Part shown: positions 1 to 12,000 of the stretch, in pieces
How the letters are laid out: the number at the start of each line of letters is the position of its first letter
How positions within the stretch are numbered: the first letter of the stretch is position 1
Source: Phymorhynchus buccinoides
Taxonomy: Eukaryota; Mollusca; Gastropoda; Neogastropoda; Raphitomidae
Reading direction: 5' to 3'
Assembly: GCA_017654935.2 (NCBI GenBank)
Contig: CM065713.1
Location: 20,976,566 to 21,040,565, forward strand
Length of the DNA stretch: 64,000 nucleotides
Notes under the pieces: generated by a model
Databases searched by the model: none
What the model was told of the DNA's origin: nothing
Seen by the model: the letters and a program-made list of their open reading frames with translations, nothing else
Program-made: the position numbers and the translations under genes

Positions 1-1510
1 GCATCTAGATGTTTGTGTAATCGCTGCCTTGGTTAGAGTTCAGCGGCAGCACAAGGTGATGGACAGTAGTTGATCAGGCCAGAGAAGCGTTAGCAAAGCA
101 TCTAGTATGTTTTGTGTTGATCGTTCTGCTTCAGGGAAGGCCCAAGCTGCATCGACAGTGTCTGACGATCAAGGCCAGAAAGAAAGAAGTGTTTATGAAG
201 CATCTAAAGTATGTTATGTGTTCGTGTTGGAGCTCTTGCGTAGCGAGCAAGTGATACGACAGTGCTCTGGATCAAGCAGAAGCAATGCGTTTTAGAAGCC
301 CCAACTAGGCATGATTTGATGATTAGCTAGTATGGTATCAAGGGCAGACTAAGGGCATCGCCACAGCTGTCACTGGCATCAAGAGCCAGAAGAAGGTTTA
401 AGAAGCATCTAGATGTTTGTGTTGTGTGTGTTCAGGGTCCAGGAGGCAAGCGTGATCGACAGTGTCTAGCCGACAAAGGGCCCATTGAAGAAGGTTTAGA
501 AGCATAACTAGATGTTTGGTGTGTTAGTGTTCAGAGGCAGGCAAGCTGATGGACAGCATACTTGCGATCAAGGCCAGAAGATGTTTTTTTTTTCGAAGCA
601 TCTAGCCATGTTTGTGTTGTGCTTGTGTTCAGGGATGAAGCAAAGGTGATGGACAGCATCTGGATCAGGCCAGACAGAGAGAGTTTTCAGAAGCATCATA
701 GAAGTTTGTGTCTGCGTTCGTCGTTCAGAAGGCAGCGAGGTGTATAGGACAGCATTCTGGATACAAGCGACCCGAAGAAGGTTTAGAAGCAGTACTAGAT
801 GTTGTAAGTGCTGATTGATGTTCGTGTTCAGGGAGCCGAAGGTGTATGCGACATCATCGGATCAAGCGCCAGAAGAAGCGTAAGAAGCATCTAAGCATAG
901 CTTTGGTTCGATGTTGGTGTTAGGGTTCAGGACGGCGCAAGGTGATGTGACAGCCTGTCTGGCATCAAGGCCCAGAAGAAGGTCTTAGAAGCATCTAGAT
1001 GTTTGTGTTAGTGTTGTACTGTCAGGAAGGCAAAGTGAATGCGACAGTGTCGGAGTCAATGCGCCATGAAGAAGGTTTAGAAGCATCTAGATGTCTTGTG
1101 TAGTCTAAGTTTCTACTAAGAGATTAGTGTGTGTTCAGGGAGGCAAGGTGATCGGACAGCATCTGGATCAAGCGACCAGCAAGAGGCCTATAAGAAGCAT
1201 ACTCAGGATGTTTGTGTTGTGTTCGGTCGCCTTCAGCAGCGCACGCGCAATGACGATGGACAGCATCAATGGATCAGGCAGAAGAAAGGTTTTAAAGAAG
1301 CATCTAGATAGCTTTAGATAGTTGTTTTGTTTCCCGTTCCTAGGTGATGGCATAGGTAGATGAGACAAGCATACTAGCGATCAAGCGCCAGAAGAGCAAG
1401 TCTTAGCAAGCATACTAGATGTTTGTGTAGTCTAGTGTTTGTGATTCAGGGAATGGCAAGGTGATCGACAGCATCTGCGATCAAAGGCCAGTAAGCAACC
1501 GAGCGCCGTT
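1..1510. repeat. Degenerate ~100-bp tandem repeat, about 14-15 copies
   Basis: A unit containing AGCATCTAGATGTTTGTG, then a TTCAGG..GGCAAGGTGAT stretch, then GGACAGCATCTGGATCAAG and CCAGAAGAAGGTTTAGA recurs about every 100 bases, with starts near 1, 97, 200, 403, 503, 597, 691, 789, 886, 989, 1081, 1197, 1300 and 1411. Copies differ by many isolated one-base insertions and substitutions rather than shared variants. That fits either an old array or poor consensus accuracy. No gene is seen; short ORFs here are by-products. Confidence 0.85.
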
Positions 1511-1599
1511 CGGCCTAGCTGCTCGTTACAAGACCCAGACACAGTGGCGCCTCCCCTGACACGATCGATTCAACCCACCACAGAGCGAAACAACAATGG

Positions 1600-2060
1600 C
1601 GATACCTACAAATAACCTACCCCTATCTATGAATCCACATTTGAAATCATTATGCTAATTCACTTCCACAGTATTTGAATCCACGATTGCAAATAATTAT
1701 TCAATAATTACCCCCCCTAATCCTTTGAAATCATGATAGAAATCATTGCTAATAATCCCATATTTCGAATCCCTACGCATGAATCTATTATACCGCTAAT
1801 AATTCCACTATTTTAACGAATAATCATATGTAGATAATACCCCCCACTTCTATCAACTAAGTCCATGATATCGAAATCATTATGGTATAATCACGATTCC
1901 ACTATTTTGAAACACGATTGCAAATCATTTATCGCTAATATATTCCACTATTTTTAAAATCAGTAATTGACTAATGATCACCCACTATTTTTTGAATATC
2001 CACGATTGAAATCATAGATCGTAATCCAACCCTATCTTGAAATCCTATGATTGAAATTAA
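1600..2060. repeat. AT-rich ~45-50-bp degenerate tandem repeat
   Basis: Phrases like TTGAATCCACGATTGAAATC and ATTATGCTAATCCACTATTT recur with heavy indel noise. A related two-copy segment around ATGAAAAATGCT..TTAGATATTG follows at about 2071-2163. No coding potential is seen. Confidence 0.7.
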
Positions 2061-2379
2061 TTATTAGTATTATGAAAAATGCTCTTAGATATTGTTATCT
2101 ATGCAAATACCCATGATGGAAATAATTATTGTTATGAAAAATGCTTTCGTCCTTAGATATTGTGTGACCATACTCACAAAGTCATGATGTCAGTGTTGTG
2201 ATGATGTCAATATCTAAAGACTGTCAGCAGGAAGAATCACTTTTCTAGCCTCATGCCACAGATTTTTTAGTGAACTTTATGAAGCTAAATAGAAAAGTGT
2301 AGACCATATTAATCAAATCAGCCACTTGCGGCATGTTACAGCACATCTGAATATTGAAGCAAAAACAGACAAGTGACAC

Positions 2380-3110
2380 AAAACTATGAAACCTGGAGGA
2401 AATTATCATCCTCTAGTCAAGCAGGAGATTGAATTGGACATGGCCAACCTCGCTTTAGTTTAACTCTTTTTGCCCTGAGGAAATAATCCTAACTGTCAGA
2501 CCGTGAAGCATTGAATTGGAGCGCGGAAATAATCCTAACTGTCCAACCAGTAGAGATTGAATTAGACGCAGGAAATCAAAAACAAAAACATCCACCTAAA
2601 GTCCAACCAGCGAGACATTTCAGATATTAGGCAGGAATATCCTACCTGTCAACACAGTATAGAGATTGAATTTGGACATGGCACCTGTTTTGTTTAACTA
2701 TTTCTAGCGCCCCTGAGGAAATATCCTACCTGTCCAAGAGTGAATAGAGACAATCAGATATTGAGAGCGAAATCCTACTCAGCTCCCAAGCACAAAAAAT
2801 CACTCCCCGAACCGAGTGAGATTGAATTAGAGGAAATATCCTACCTGTCCAACCAGTGAGATTGAATTGGAGGAAATATCCTACCTGTCCAACCAGTGAG
2901 ATTGAATTGGAGGAAATATCCTACCTGTCCAAGCAGTGAGATTGAATTGGAGGAAATATCCTACCTGTCCAAGCAGTGAGATTGAATTGGAGGAAATATC
3001 CTACCTGGCCAAGCAGTGAGATTGAATTGGAGGAAATATCCTACCTGTCCAAGCAGTGAGATTGAATTGGACATTGGCACCTGTTTGTTTAACTCTTCTA
3101 GCGCCCTGTA
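2380..3110. repeat. 40-bp tandem repeat with clean core and longer composite units
   Basis: Six near-identical 40-bp copies beginning AGGAAATATCCTACCTGTCC start at 2831, 2871, 2911, 2951, 2991 and 3031. Noisier copies extend left to about 2400. Three positions (about 2435, 2672 and 3064) carry an extra segment (GACATGGCACCTGTTTGTTT.., TTCTAGCGCCCTG), which implies an older composite unit from which the 40-mer was amplified. Confidence 0.9.
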
Positions 3111-3825
3111 TAGTTTGACGTTCTTGGTTGTATCTCAACTGACAAGAGGGAGGTAACCATTTGTTTGAGTGCGCATGCATTACTTTAACGGATACCACAT
3201 CACTGAACATAGAGTGCTCTGAATGTAGACAAACACATGGCAAGGTACTTGACAGCGTAATGTCTTTTGGGGGATTTAGGGGGGGGGTGTGGATACGTGA
3301 TGAGGAGTGTGATGTACCAATGGGCGAATGTGTTTGCCCGTGTGAATCATGGGCAGTGAGTGCTAAAAGGAATTCATTGTAATGGTTGTTAGGCCCAAGC
3401 TGAAAGGTTTGAAGTGACTGCTACCCCCGATTGATTCTTACTTCTTTTTTTTATATTAATCAGCATCTCCTATCTCTCATTTTGTGGGAGGTGGTCACAT
3501 ATATCGGTCTGTAGACAAGAGCCATTAAAATTAACCTACTAATGAAAAGTTTGCATTCAAAGAAATTACTTTACTTTTGTCTTTTTGTTCACTATTGATT
3601 AAATTATTTCATAATGACTTTATTTCCTGAATTCTGCTCTAGGATTTGTTTGTTTTTAGGATGATGTTTGGAATCTAGAATCATATGACCTATTAAACAA
3701 TAAAAGCATTGACTGGATATTTTAGGACCGCTTTCATCTGTTAAAATATCCATATTGCTTACGTTTTACGTATTTGCGTAAAAGCTTTTCTTTTATCTAT
3801 TGTGTGTCATTTTCCACTTACGACT
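3111..3825. other. Unrecognised AT-rich spacer
   Basis: I see no gene, repeat unit or RNA here. The ORFs at 3001-3382 are short and show no recognisable motif. Confidence 0.5.
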
Positions 3826-3957
3826 CTCTCTTTCTCCATCACTCTCTTTCTATCTATCTGTGTCCTCTCTCTCTCTCACTCTCTCTTTCTATCTCTCTCT
3901 CTCTCACTCTCTCTCTCTCTCTCTCTTTCTCTCTATTATGCGTGAGGGGGGGGGGGG
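3826..3957. repeat. (TC)n microsatellite followed by a G run
   Basis: CTCTCT repeats with occasional TTT or TAT interruptions run to about 3938 and are followed by a run of G at about 3945-3957. The LSLSLS-type ORFs across it are repeat artefacts. Confidence 0.95.
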
Positions 3958-4464
3958 TGTTGCGGTTTGTGTGCGCTTGGGTTCAGTTGCGTGAATGCTC
4001 TATTTTAATATTTGAGCTGTTGATCTTATTTATTCACTGTTTATGTTTTACGTGCCACACGTACAGATGTATATCCATGTTTTTTTGGACAATAAATGGT
4101 GTGACTTGTGACTGACACAACAACATCAAAACAGTGGCACTAATTGTTGTCAGGCTGAGGTCTTATTTCTGTTTTCAGTGAACTCTGCACACTTTTTGAG
4201 AGAGAATTTGCTTGCAGAGGATAATGCCCAAACTGATTTGGCCCTAAGGACAATTTTTAATGTCCAACATTTTGAGTTCAATAGGATAGTCTTAGAAAAT
4301 GTTGCTGTAATAAACATTTGCACTTTTTTTAACCATTTTAGGAACAACTAAATAGCAAAGAGTAATTTTTAGACCATTTTGCTTTTTTGTTTGTCAGATT
4401 GCAACTGTTTTGGAGATGACCATGACTTTATCATTTGGTGTTTTATTTGTAAAGATTTGCTTTA

Positions 4465-4750
4465 AAGAACTTCTTCTTCTTCTTCTCGAACGCCTCAGAC
4501 AAGCCCAGTATCCCACATGAAGGCGGCAGTACGTTGCAGGTCTTCCAGACTTCCGTAGTGCTTCTGGACAACTGGCACGGGGTCTGGCCAGGTTCTCTCT
4601 CTGGGCTGTTGTTTGAAGAGTGGGCATGACTGCAGTATGTTGCAGGTCTTCCAGACTTCTAGTGCTTCTGGACCACTGGCACGGGGTCTGCCCAGTTCCC
4701 TTTCTGTGCTGTTGGGAGAGTGGACATGACTGCAGTATGTGGTCACTTGT
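4465..4750 (-). mobile_element. 3' fragment of a non-LTR retrotransposon with GAA tail, internally duplicated
   Basis: Read on the minus strand, the sequence encodes CPLFKQQPRERTWPDPV and then YGSLEDLQRTAAFM. I recognise these as the cysteine-containing C-terminus common in APE-type LINE reverse transcriptases. It ends in a GAAGAAGAAG-rich 3' tail (4470-4487 on the plus strand). The C-terminal block occurs twice in tandem, at about 4531-4635 and 4636-4740, the second copy diverged. No RT core is present, so this is a 5'-truncated scrap. Confidence 0.65.
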
Positions 4751-5290
4751 CTGTTAGACTGGCCTTTCTTTGTTTTTGGTTGACCTTACCCTAGATAGTG
4801 CGCATGTTGTTCCTCCAGACTGTCTTTAATTCAGACCAGGGCAGTTTATTCTACGCAAAACTTGTCTCTTTAGATCAACAATAAACCTATTTTCCCTCAT
4901 CTGTTCTCACTGTTATTGGTGCATTCCTTCACACGTAAATAATTCCATAAGATAAAATTAATGATGAAAGTGATTGATAAAGTTGTGATAAAGGCGTATT
5001 ATACTTAATAGTATGTTCATTCTACATTAATCTATAAAGTTGTATGTGTTATGTTAGTATGTTCTGATGTGATGTAAGATGTGGTGTAGTGTGTGCTATG
5101 TTAGATTATTAATGCAGCCTTTATGTGTAGCATTTTTTGTATCTTTTATTTGTGCAGATGCTTATGGCTTGATATTAAAACATTTCTTGTAGTAAGAGAT
5201 AAATTCTTGTCAGTTGGATTTGAGCGAGTGGTGTGAGTGGCATTGCTGGTTTGACAAAAGCAGTTACATGGATTGATATTATTATGTGAT
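4751..5290. other. AT-rich spacer, no feature recognised
   Basis: No gene, RNA or repeat is recognised before the first minisatellite unit. The run of TGTGATGTAAGATGTGG-like words near 5060-5090 is not a regular array. Confidence 0.5.
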
Positions 5291-5294
5291 GTAT

Positions 5295-6047
5295 GTGAAT
5301 GTGTGTGTGTGCCACTCAATAGTGTGTGAACAAAGCACTTGCAGATAGATGGATTAATATGATTGTGTGCCAGTCAATAATGTGTGAACAACACCTGCAG
5401 ATAGCAGTATGGGACATGGAATGTGTGTGTGCCAGTCAATAATGTGTGAACAACACCTGCAGATAGCAGTATGGGAATGGAATGTGTGTGTGCCAGTCAA
5501 TAATGTGTGAACAACACCTGCAGATAGCAGTATGTGAATGGAATGTGTGTGTGCCAGTCAATAATGTGTGAACAACACCTGCAGATAGCAGTATGGGAGT
5601 GTGTGTGTGCCACTCAATGTGTGAACAACACCTGTAGATAGCAGTATGGGAGTGTGTGTGTGCCACTCAATGTGTGAACAACACCTGTAGATAGCAGTAT
5701 GGGAATGTGTGTGTGCAACTCAATAATGTGTGAACAACACCTGTAGATAGCAGTATGGGAATGTGTGTGTGCCACTCAATGTGTGAACAACACCTGTAGA
5801 TAGCAGTATGGGAATGTGTGTGTGCAACTCAATAATGTGTGAACAACACCTGCAGATAGCAGTATAGGGATTATGTGTGTGCCAGTCAATAATGTGTGAA
5901 CAACACCTGTATATAGCAGTATGGGAATGTGTGTGTGCCACTCAATGTGTGAACAACACTTGCAGATAGCAGTATGGGAATGTGTGTGTGCCAGTCAATA
6001 ATGTGTGAACAACACTTGCAGATAGCAGTATGGGAATGGTGCCCCTC
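5295..6047. repeat. Minisatellite array, left block (53-61-bp units)
   Basis: About 13 copies of a unit with GTGTGTGCCAGTCAATAATG, TGTGAACAACACCTG and CAGATAGCAGTATGGGAATG. Lengths vary: 56 bp is standard, 53 bp lacks three bases in TCAATAATG, and 61 bp has an added AATGG. It is the same array as 9081-12627, separated by the retrotransposon insertion. ORFs translating as HTAICRCCSHI are artefacts of the repeat. Confidence 0.97.
6038..6047. repeat. Left target-site duplication of the 3-kb LINE
   Basis: GGTGCCCCTC sits here and again, perfectly, at 9081-9090. Removing the sequence between them restores a plausible minisatellite unit (GGGAAT, GGTGCCCCTC, AATAATG). Confidence 0.8.
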
Positions 6048-6069
6048 TGCTGTCACCACTTTCTTTTCC

Positions 6070-6190
6070 TCCCAGGAGCTGCCGGGATTTGAACCAGTCA
6101 CCCATCCAAGTTCTGACCATGGTCGATGTTGCTTAAACTGGGTTTTTGTGTTCGTGGTCTTATCCAACGAGCTACGGGACTGGGCTACCT
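6070..6190 (-). ncRNA. tRNA/5S-like Pol III promoter region at the LINE 3' end (SINE-like)
   Basis: The minus strand reads GTAGCTCGTTGGATAAGACC, an A-box-like sequence. It continues with TAAGCAACATCGACCATGGT and AACTTGGATGGGTGACTG, which matches the internal control region of animal 5S rRNA well. It ends with GGTTCAAATCCCGG, a B-box-like sequence. The two signals are overlaid within about 110 bases. It does not fold as a complete tRNA by eye and is not a functional gene call. It is best seen as a SINE-like module fused to or recruited by the LINE. Confidence 0.55.
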
Positions 6191-6202
6191 TTAGAGGGAA
6201 AT

Positions 6203-8944
6203 TTAAGACTTATGAAGTTCAGTTTCATTCCTCCTCGCCCATATCCAGCCTGAGCTTTTCTCAGCTGTCTCAGACATTGCTTTCAAGGCTCTCGTCCTCA
6301 TCTTTCCGGATATTGAGAGCTGTTTCATGAGGTTGTAGGCGGACGTGCCTACAAATCCCCTCGCTCCAACTTCTACGGCAAGGACCTTGGTGTTGAAGCC
6401 AGATTTCCTCAAGCTGCTGGCAAGGTTGGCATACTTTTCAGTCTTGTAGGTGTGCGCTTCCTCCATTCTGCTTTCCCAAGGCACTGTCAGTTCGATCAGA
6501 ATCATTTGTTTTGAAGAACTTAATTGATTGGAGCACAATATCAGGTCTCAAGTTGCTCTTTTTATGGTCTCTGGGAACGTCTTCCACTCTGGAAGATGTG
6601 CTGAGCATTCCCAGTCTTCTGTACCTTCGAGCAAACTCTGCTTTTGTGTCTTGGCAGGTGCTGTAACTCTTGGCCATGGTTTGCCATCTCCTGCGGAGTA
6701 GAAAGTTGCTTGTGGGGCAAGTGCAGGCGTTGGTTTTCCTTTGGCGGTACTGACTGCATTGGCTATCTCTTTGAGGACTTGGTTGTGCCTCCACGTGTAC
6801 CTTCCTTTGGATAGTGCCACTTTGCATGAGCTGAGGACGTGCTCCACAGTCTGTCTGCCCTGGCAGAGCGGGCATTTGGGATCATCTGAAAGTCCCCACC
6901 TGACCAGGTTCGCGCCAGAGGGCAGAATGTCGTACACAGATCTGATGATGAAGCTGAGCCTCAGGGGAGCCATGTGCCATATGTCATTCCAGGTGAGGCT
7001 TCTTTGGAGTGCATTTTCCCATGTAGTCCATTGTCCTTGCTGGCCTTGCTGGACTGCTTTCTGGACTCTGTTGGCATCTTCCTCTTTTCTCACTTCTTGA
7101 ATGACCAGGTCTCTCCTTTCTTTTCCTTTGGGTTTTGACCACCACTTCATTTATGTTGCTCCAAGCCCGCGCTTGTTGTTCAGAGTATGCCCTGTTATTT
7201 CGCTGATTCTCAGGCTGTCTTTTGCTTCTTCCACTGCCTTTTAGACTTTCCACTTTCTGCCTGTCCTCAGATGGGGTTGGTTCTCTTTCACAACCTTGTC
7301 CTCTGAGTCTTCAAGCATGGTTTGTAGCCTTGTTTTACCCACTTTGTATTCCTCAACCAGGGATTTGAAGGGTAACTTCAGCTTTGCTTGGCGGCAGTAC
7401 AATGCAACATTCGTGAGTCCAGGTGGGGCACCAAGCCATTTCCTTGTATATTTGTTGATCTTGGCTTCCATGGCTTCTACGGTGCTGGTGCAGATGTTGC
7501 ATATCAGGAGTGGCCAGAGGAGCTTTGGTATCAGCATGAACTGTAGGCACCAGACTTTGTATTTGCCTGCCAGGCCGCATTGGTCTATTGTCTCCAAGCC
7601 CTCCTTAGCCATTTGTTTGGTCTCAGTTCCCCTTTTTGTGTCCTTTAGAGAGTCGTCATACCATCTCCCAAGACTCTTGATGGACAAACCGTGGAAGTAT
7701 CTCTTCAGCATTTCCCGGATGTTCTGGGGTACATGGTACATCTCAAGCGCTAGCTGAATCATCTTGTGTGGTACTGATCCATAGGCGTTTGCCAGGTCAA
7801 GCCACACAGCACCAACGTCCTTTTTCTCTGCTTTGGCCCTTTGGATCGCCTCCCAGATCATTGTATGTGTTCTACACATCCGGGAACCCCTGGGATGCCT
7901 CCCTTTTGGACTGACACATCCAGGAAGTTGTTTTCCATCAGGTACTTAGTCATCCTATTGGCCATGACAGAGAAGAAGATTTTTCCTTCAATGTTCAGTA
8001 GGGAGATGGGTCTGAACTGGCTGAGGCCAGTTGAATTCTGCTCTTTGGGTATGTACACCCCATCTGCTATCATCCATTGGTCGCTGATCTTCAAATTCCT
8101 CCATGCTCAAGGGTTTCTTTGTCCACGGTGAGTGTCCCGGATTTTGGCTGTTCAAACAACTTTCTGGCGTACTGGAATGGATCTCTGAAGAAGCGGTCTT
8201 GATTCTTCTTCTTTTTGCTCCGTTTCTTCCTTGCAGCTTCTGCCTTCCTGAGGCCATTGTGTCTTGCTTTGAGGTCGTCCCACAGCCTCTGGAGGCCTTG
8301 CTTTTCGATCTTGGAAGCACATTTCATTTGCTTCTTGAGGTTCTTTTTCTTTGCTCGGATGTTGTCCATTTCTCGCTGTCGTCTGGATTTTTGAGGAGGT
8401 ACCGTTGCTTTAGGTTGTTTCCCTCCATAGCGTCCCTGCAGGTGGAATACACAATGTCTCCAAATGTAGCCAGTTTGTGTTCCAGTGAGGTTTTCCCTAA
8501 GAGCGTGTTCAGTTTCTGGGTTATGTCCTCATCAAGTTTATCCCATAGCTCTTTGGCGTTTGCAGGCGGCAGGTTGAGTTTTGGACGTTTGGTCTCAAGA
8601 GCTTGTACAAATGTCTCATCTGAATCAGATGCGTGGATATCCTTGTCACTGTGGTTCAAGTCCTGGCCTTGGACTTCCGACGTCTTATCTGCAGATGCAG
8701 TGCGCTGCTTCTCATTCTTCTGAGTATTTGCACAGCCTACCTTCGTCCTGTCGATTTTCATGCCGCGCTGGATTGCAAACTTCTTTCCACAGACACACAG
8801 AAATTCCAGTAGTCCGTTAGGCAATCTCGTTGTCCGTTTCCGTAAAGCAGTCGTTTCTGTAGAGGCGCGTTCCAGTCTTTCCCGGTGTCCCCGGTCTTTC
8901 CCGGTGTCCTCCAGACTATTCCTGGAAGTCAATGGAATTTCCAT
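6203..8944 (-). pseudogene. Broken ORF of the R2-like LINE: zinc finger, RT remnant, restriction-like endonuclease
   Basis: The open piece 8944-8324 (206 aa) carries a finger-like motif, C50-x-C52...C71, where the expected His at 65 is Asp (RGMKIDRTKVGC). Piece 8094-7858 has an RT segment (FRPISLLNIEGKIFF). Piece 7879-7241 has VWLDLANAYGSVPHKMI, corresponding to RT motif A, then jumps from KRYFHGLS straight to IKSLGRWYDDSLKD, a thumb-region motif. The block with the catalytic [YF]xDD is therefore missing. Piece 7150-6548 has CPLCQGRQTVEHVLSSC (a CCHC knuckle) and GRYTWRHNQVL. LRPDIVL and then IELTVPWE (PD-(D/E)xK-like endonuclease motifs) lie in two frames around 6545-6480. At least four frame changes are needed to read it through, so it cannot make an active protein. 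Confidence 0.85.
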
Positions 8945-9080
8945 ATGTCAGTGTGGAGAAACTCTGCGGAGAGCTGGACAACAGAGGGTCTTCAGAGAAG
9001 AAGCCCCCCTTGATCAAGTGTTTCGGCCCTGAACTCCTTACACTCTAAGGGGGCCGGGCCGCACCCAGGTCATGAATCTG

Positions 9081-12000
9081 GGTGCCCCTCAATAATGTGT
9101 GAACAACACCTGCAGATAGCAGTATGGGAATCTGTGTGTGCCACTCAATAATATGTGAACACCACCTGTAGATAGCAGTATGTGAATGGAATGTGTGTGT
9201 GCCAGTCAATAATGTGTGAACAACACCTGCAGATAGCAGTATGGGAATCTGTGTGTGCCAGTCAATAATGTGTGAACACCACCTGCAGATAGCAGTATGT
9301 GAATGGAATGAGTGTGTGCCAGTCAATAATGTGTGAACACCACCTGCAGATAGCAGTATGTGAATGGAATGTGTGTGTGCAACTCAATAATGTGTGAACA
9401 CCACCTGTAGATAGCAGTATGTGAATGGAATGTGTGTGTGCAACTCAATAATGTGTGAACACCACCTGCAGATAGCAGTATGTGAATGGAATGTGTGTGT
9501 GCCAGTCAATAATGTGTGAACAACACCTGCAGATAGCAGTATGGGAATGTGTGTGTGCCACTCAATAATGTGTGAACAACACCTGCAGATAGCAGTATGT
9601 GAATGGAATGTGTGTGTGCCAGTCAATAATGTGTGAACAACACCTGCAGATAGCAGTATGTGAATGGAATGTGTGTGTGCCACTCAATAATGTGTGAACA
9701 CCACCTGCAGATAGCAGTATGTGAATGGAATGTGTGTGTGCAACTCAATAATGTGTGAACAACACCTGTAGATAGCAGTATGGGAATGGAATGTGTGTGC
9801 CACTCAATAATGTGTGAACAACACCTGTAGATAGCAGTATGGGAATGGAATGTGTGTGCCACTCAATAATGTGTGAACACCACCTGCACATAGCAGTATG
9901 GGAATCTGTGTGTGCCAGTCAATAATGTGTGAACAACACCTGCAGATAGCAGTATGGGAATGTGTGTGTGCCAGTCAATAATGTGTGAACAACACCTGCA
10001 GATAGCAGTATGGGAATCTGTGTGTGCCAGTCAATAATGTGTGAACACCACCTGCAGATAGCAGTATGTGAATGGAATGTGTGTGTGCCACTCAATAATG
10101 TGTGAACACCACCTGCAGATAGCAGTATGTGAATGGAATGTGTGTGTGCCTGTCAATAATGTGTGAACAACACCTGCAGATAGCAGTATGGGAATGTGTG
10201 TGTGCCACTCAATAATGTGTGAACACCACCTGCAGATAGCAGTATGTGAATGGAATGTGTGTGTGCCACTCAATAATGTGTGAACAACACCTGTAGATAG
10301 CAGTATGGGAATGGAATGTGTGTGCCACTCAATAATGTGTGAACAACACCTGTAGATAGCAGTATGGGAATGTGTGTGTGCCAGTCAATAATGTGTGAAC
10401 ACCACCTGTAGATAGCAGTATGGGAGTGTGTGTGTGCCAGTCAATAATGTGTGAACAACACCTGTAGATAGCAGTATGGGAATGTGTGTGTGCCAGTCAA
10501 TGTGTGAACAACACCTGCAGATAGCAGTATGGGAATGTGTGTGTGCCAGTCAATAATGTGTGAACAACACCTGCAGATAGCAGTATGGGAATGTGTGTGT
10601 GCCACTCAATAATGTGTGAACAACACCTGTAGATAGCAGTATGGGAATGTGTGTGTGCCAGTCAATAATGTGTGAACAACACCTGCAGATAGCAGTATGT
10701 GAATGGAATGTGTGTGTGCCACTCAATAATGTGTGAACACCACCTGCAGATAGCAGTATGTGAATGGAATGTGTGTGTGCAACTTAATAATGTGTGAACA
10801 CCACCTGTAGATAGCAGTATGGGAATGTGTGTGTGCCAGTCAATGTGTGAACAACACCTGCAGATAGCAGTATGGGAATGTGTGTGTGCCAGTCAATAAT
10901 GTGTGAACAACACCTGTAGATAGCAGTATGGGAATGTGTGTGTGCCAGTCAATGTGTGAACAACACCTGCAGATAGCAGTATGGGAATGTGTGTGTGCCA
11001 GTCAATAATGTGTGAACAACACCTGTAGATAGCAGTATGGGAATGTGTGTGTGCCAGTCAATAATGTGTGAACAACACCTGTATATAGCAGTATGGGAAT
11101 GTGTGTGTGCCAGTCAATAATGTGTGAACAACACCTGTAGATAGCAGTATGGGAATGTGTGTGTGCAACTCAATAATGTGTGAACAACACCTGTATATAG
11201 CAGTATGGGAATGTGTGTGTGCCAGTCAATAATGTGTGAACAACACCTGTAGATAGCAGTATGGGAATGTGTGTGTGCCAGTCAATAATGTGTGAACAAC
11301 ACCTGTAGATAGCAGTATGGGAATGTGTGTGTGCCAGTCAATAATGTGTGAACAACACCTGTAGATAGCAGTATGGGAATGTGTGTGTGCCAGTCAATAA
11401 TGTGTGAACAACACCTGCAGATAGCAGTATGGGAATGTGTGTGTGCCACTCAATAATGTGTGAACAACACCTGTAGATAGCAGTATGGGAGTGTGTGTGT
11501 GCCAGTCAATAATGTGTGAACAACACCTGTATATAGCAGTATGGGAGTTTGTGTGTGCCACTCAATAATATGTGAACACCACCTGCAGATAGCAGTATGG
11601 GAATGTGTGTGTGCCAGTCAATAATGTGTGAACAACACCTGCAGATAGCAGTATGGGAATGTGTGTGTGCCAGTCAATGTGTGAACAACACCTGCAGATA
11701 GCAGTATGGGAGTGTGTGTGTGCCAGTCAATAATGTGTGAACAACACCTGTAGATAGCAGTATGGGAATGTGTGTGTGCCAGTCAATAATGTGTGAACAA
11801 CACCTGCAGATAGCAGTATGGGAATGTGTGTGTGCCAGTCAATAATGTGTGAACAACACCTGTAGATAGCAGTATGGGAATGTGTGTGTGCCAGTCAATA
11901 ATGTGTGAACAACACCTGTAGATAGCAGTATGGGAATGTGTGTGTGCAACTCAATAATGTGTGAACACCACCTGCAGATAGCAGTATGGGAATGTGTGTG

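Larger units (their letters stand above)
6048..9080 (-). mobile_element. R2-superfamily-like non-LTR retrotransposon inserted in the minisatellite
   Basis: A 3,033-bp insertion, read on the minus strand, with a perfect 10-bp target-site duplication. It has the order zinc-finger, reverse transcriptase, CCHC knuckle, PD-(D/E)xK-like endonuclease typical of LINEs that use a restriction-like endonuclease (R2, NeSL and HERO groups) rather than an APE domain. The element is dead: the RT core is deleted and there are several frameshifts. The exact clade was not determined. Its 3' end carries a tRNA/5S-like segment and no poly-A. Confidence 0.85.

Noticed and set aside
3774..4115. Ser/Leu-rich and other low-complexity ORFs (also at 36.1, 34.1, 53.5, 55.2 and 63.3 kb)
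   Set aside because: Translations of TC, GT, GA or ATT microsatellites.
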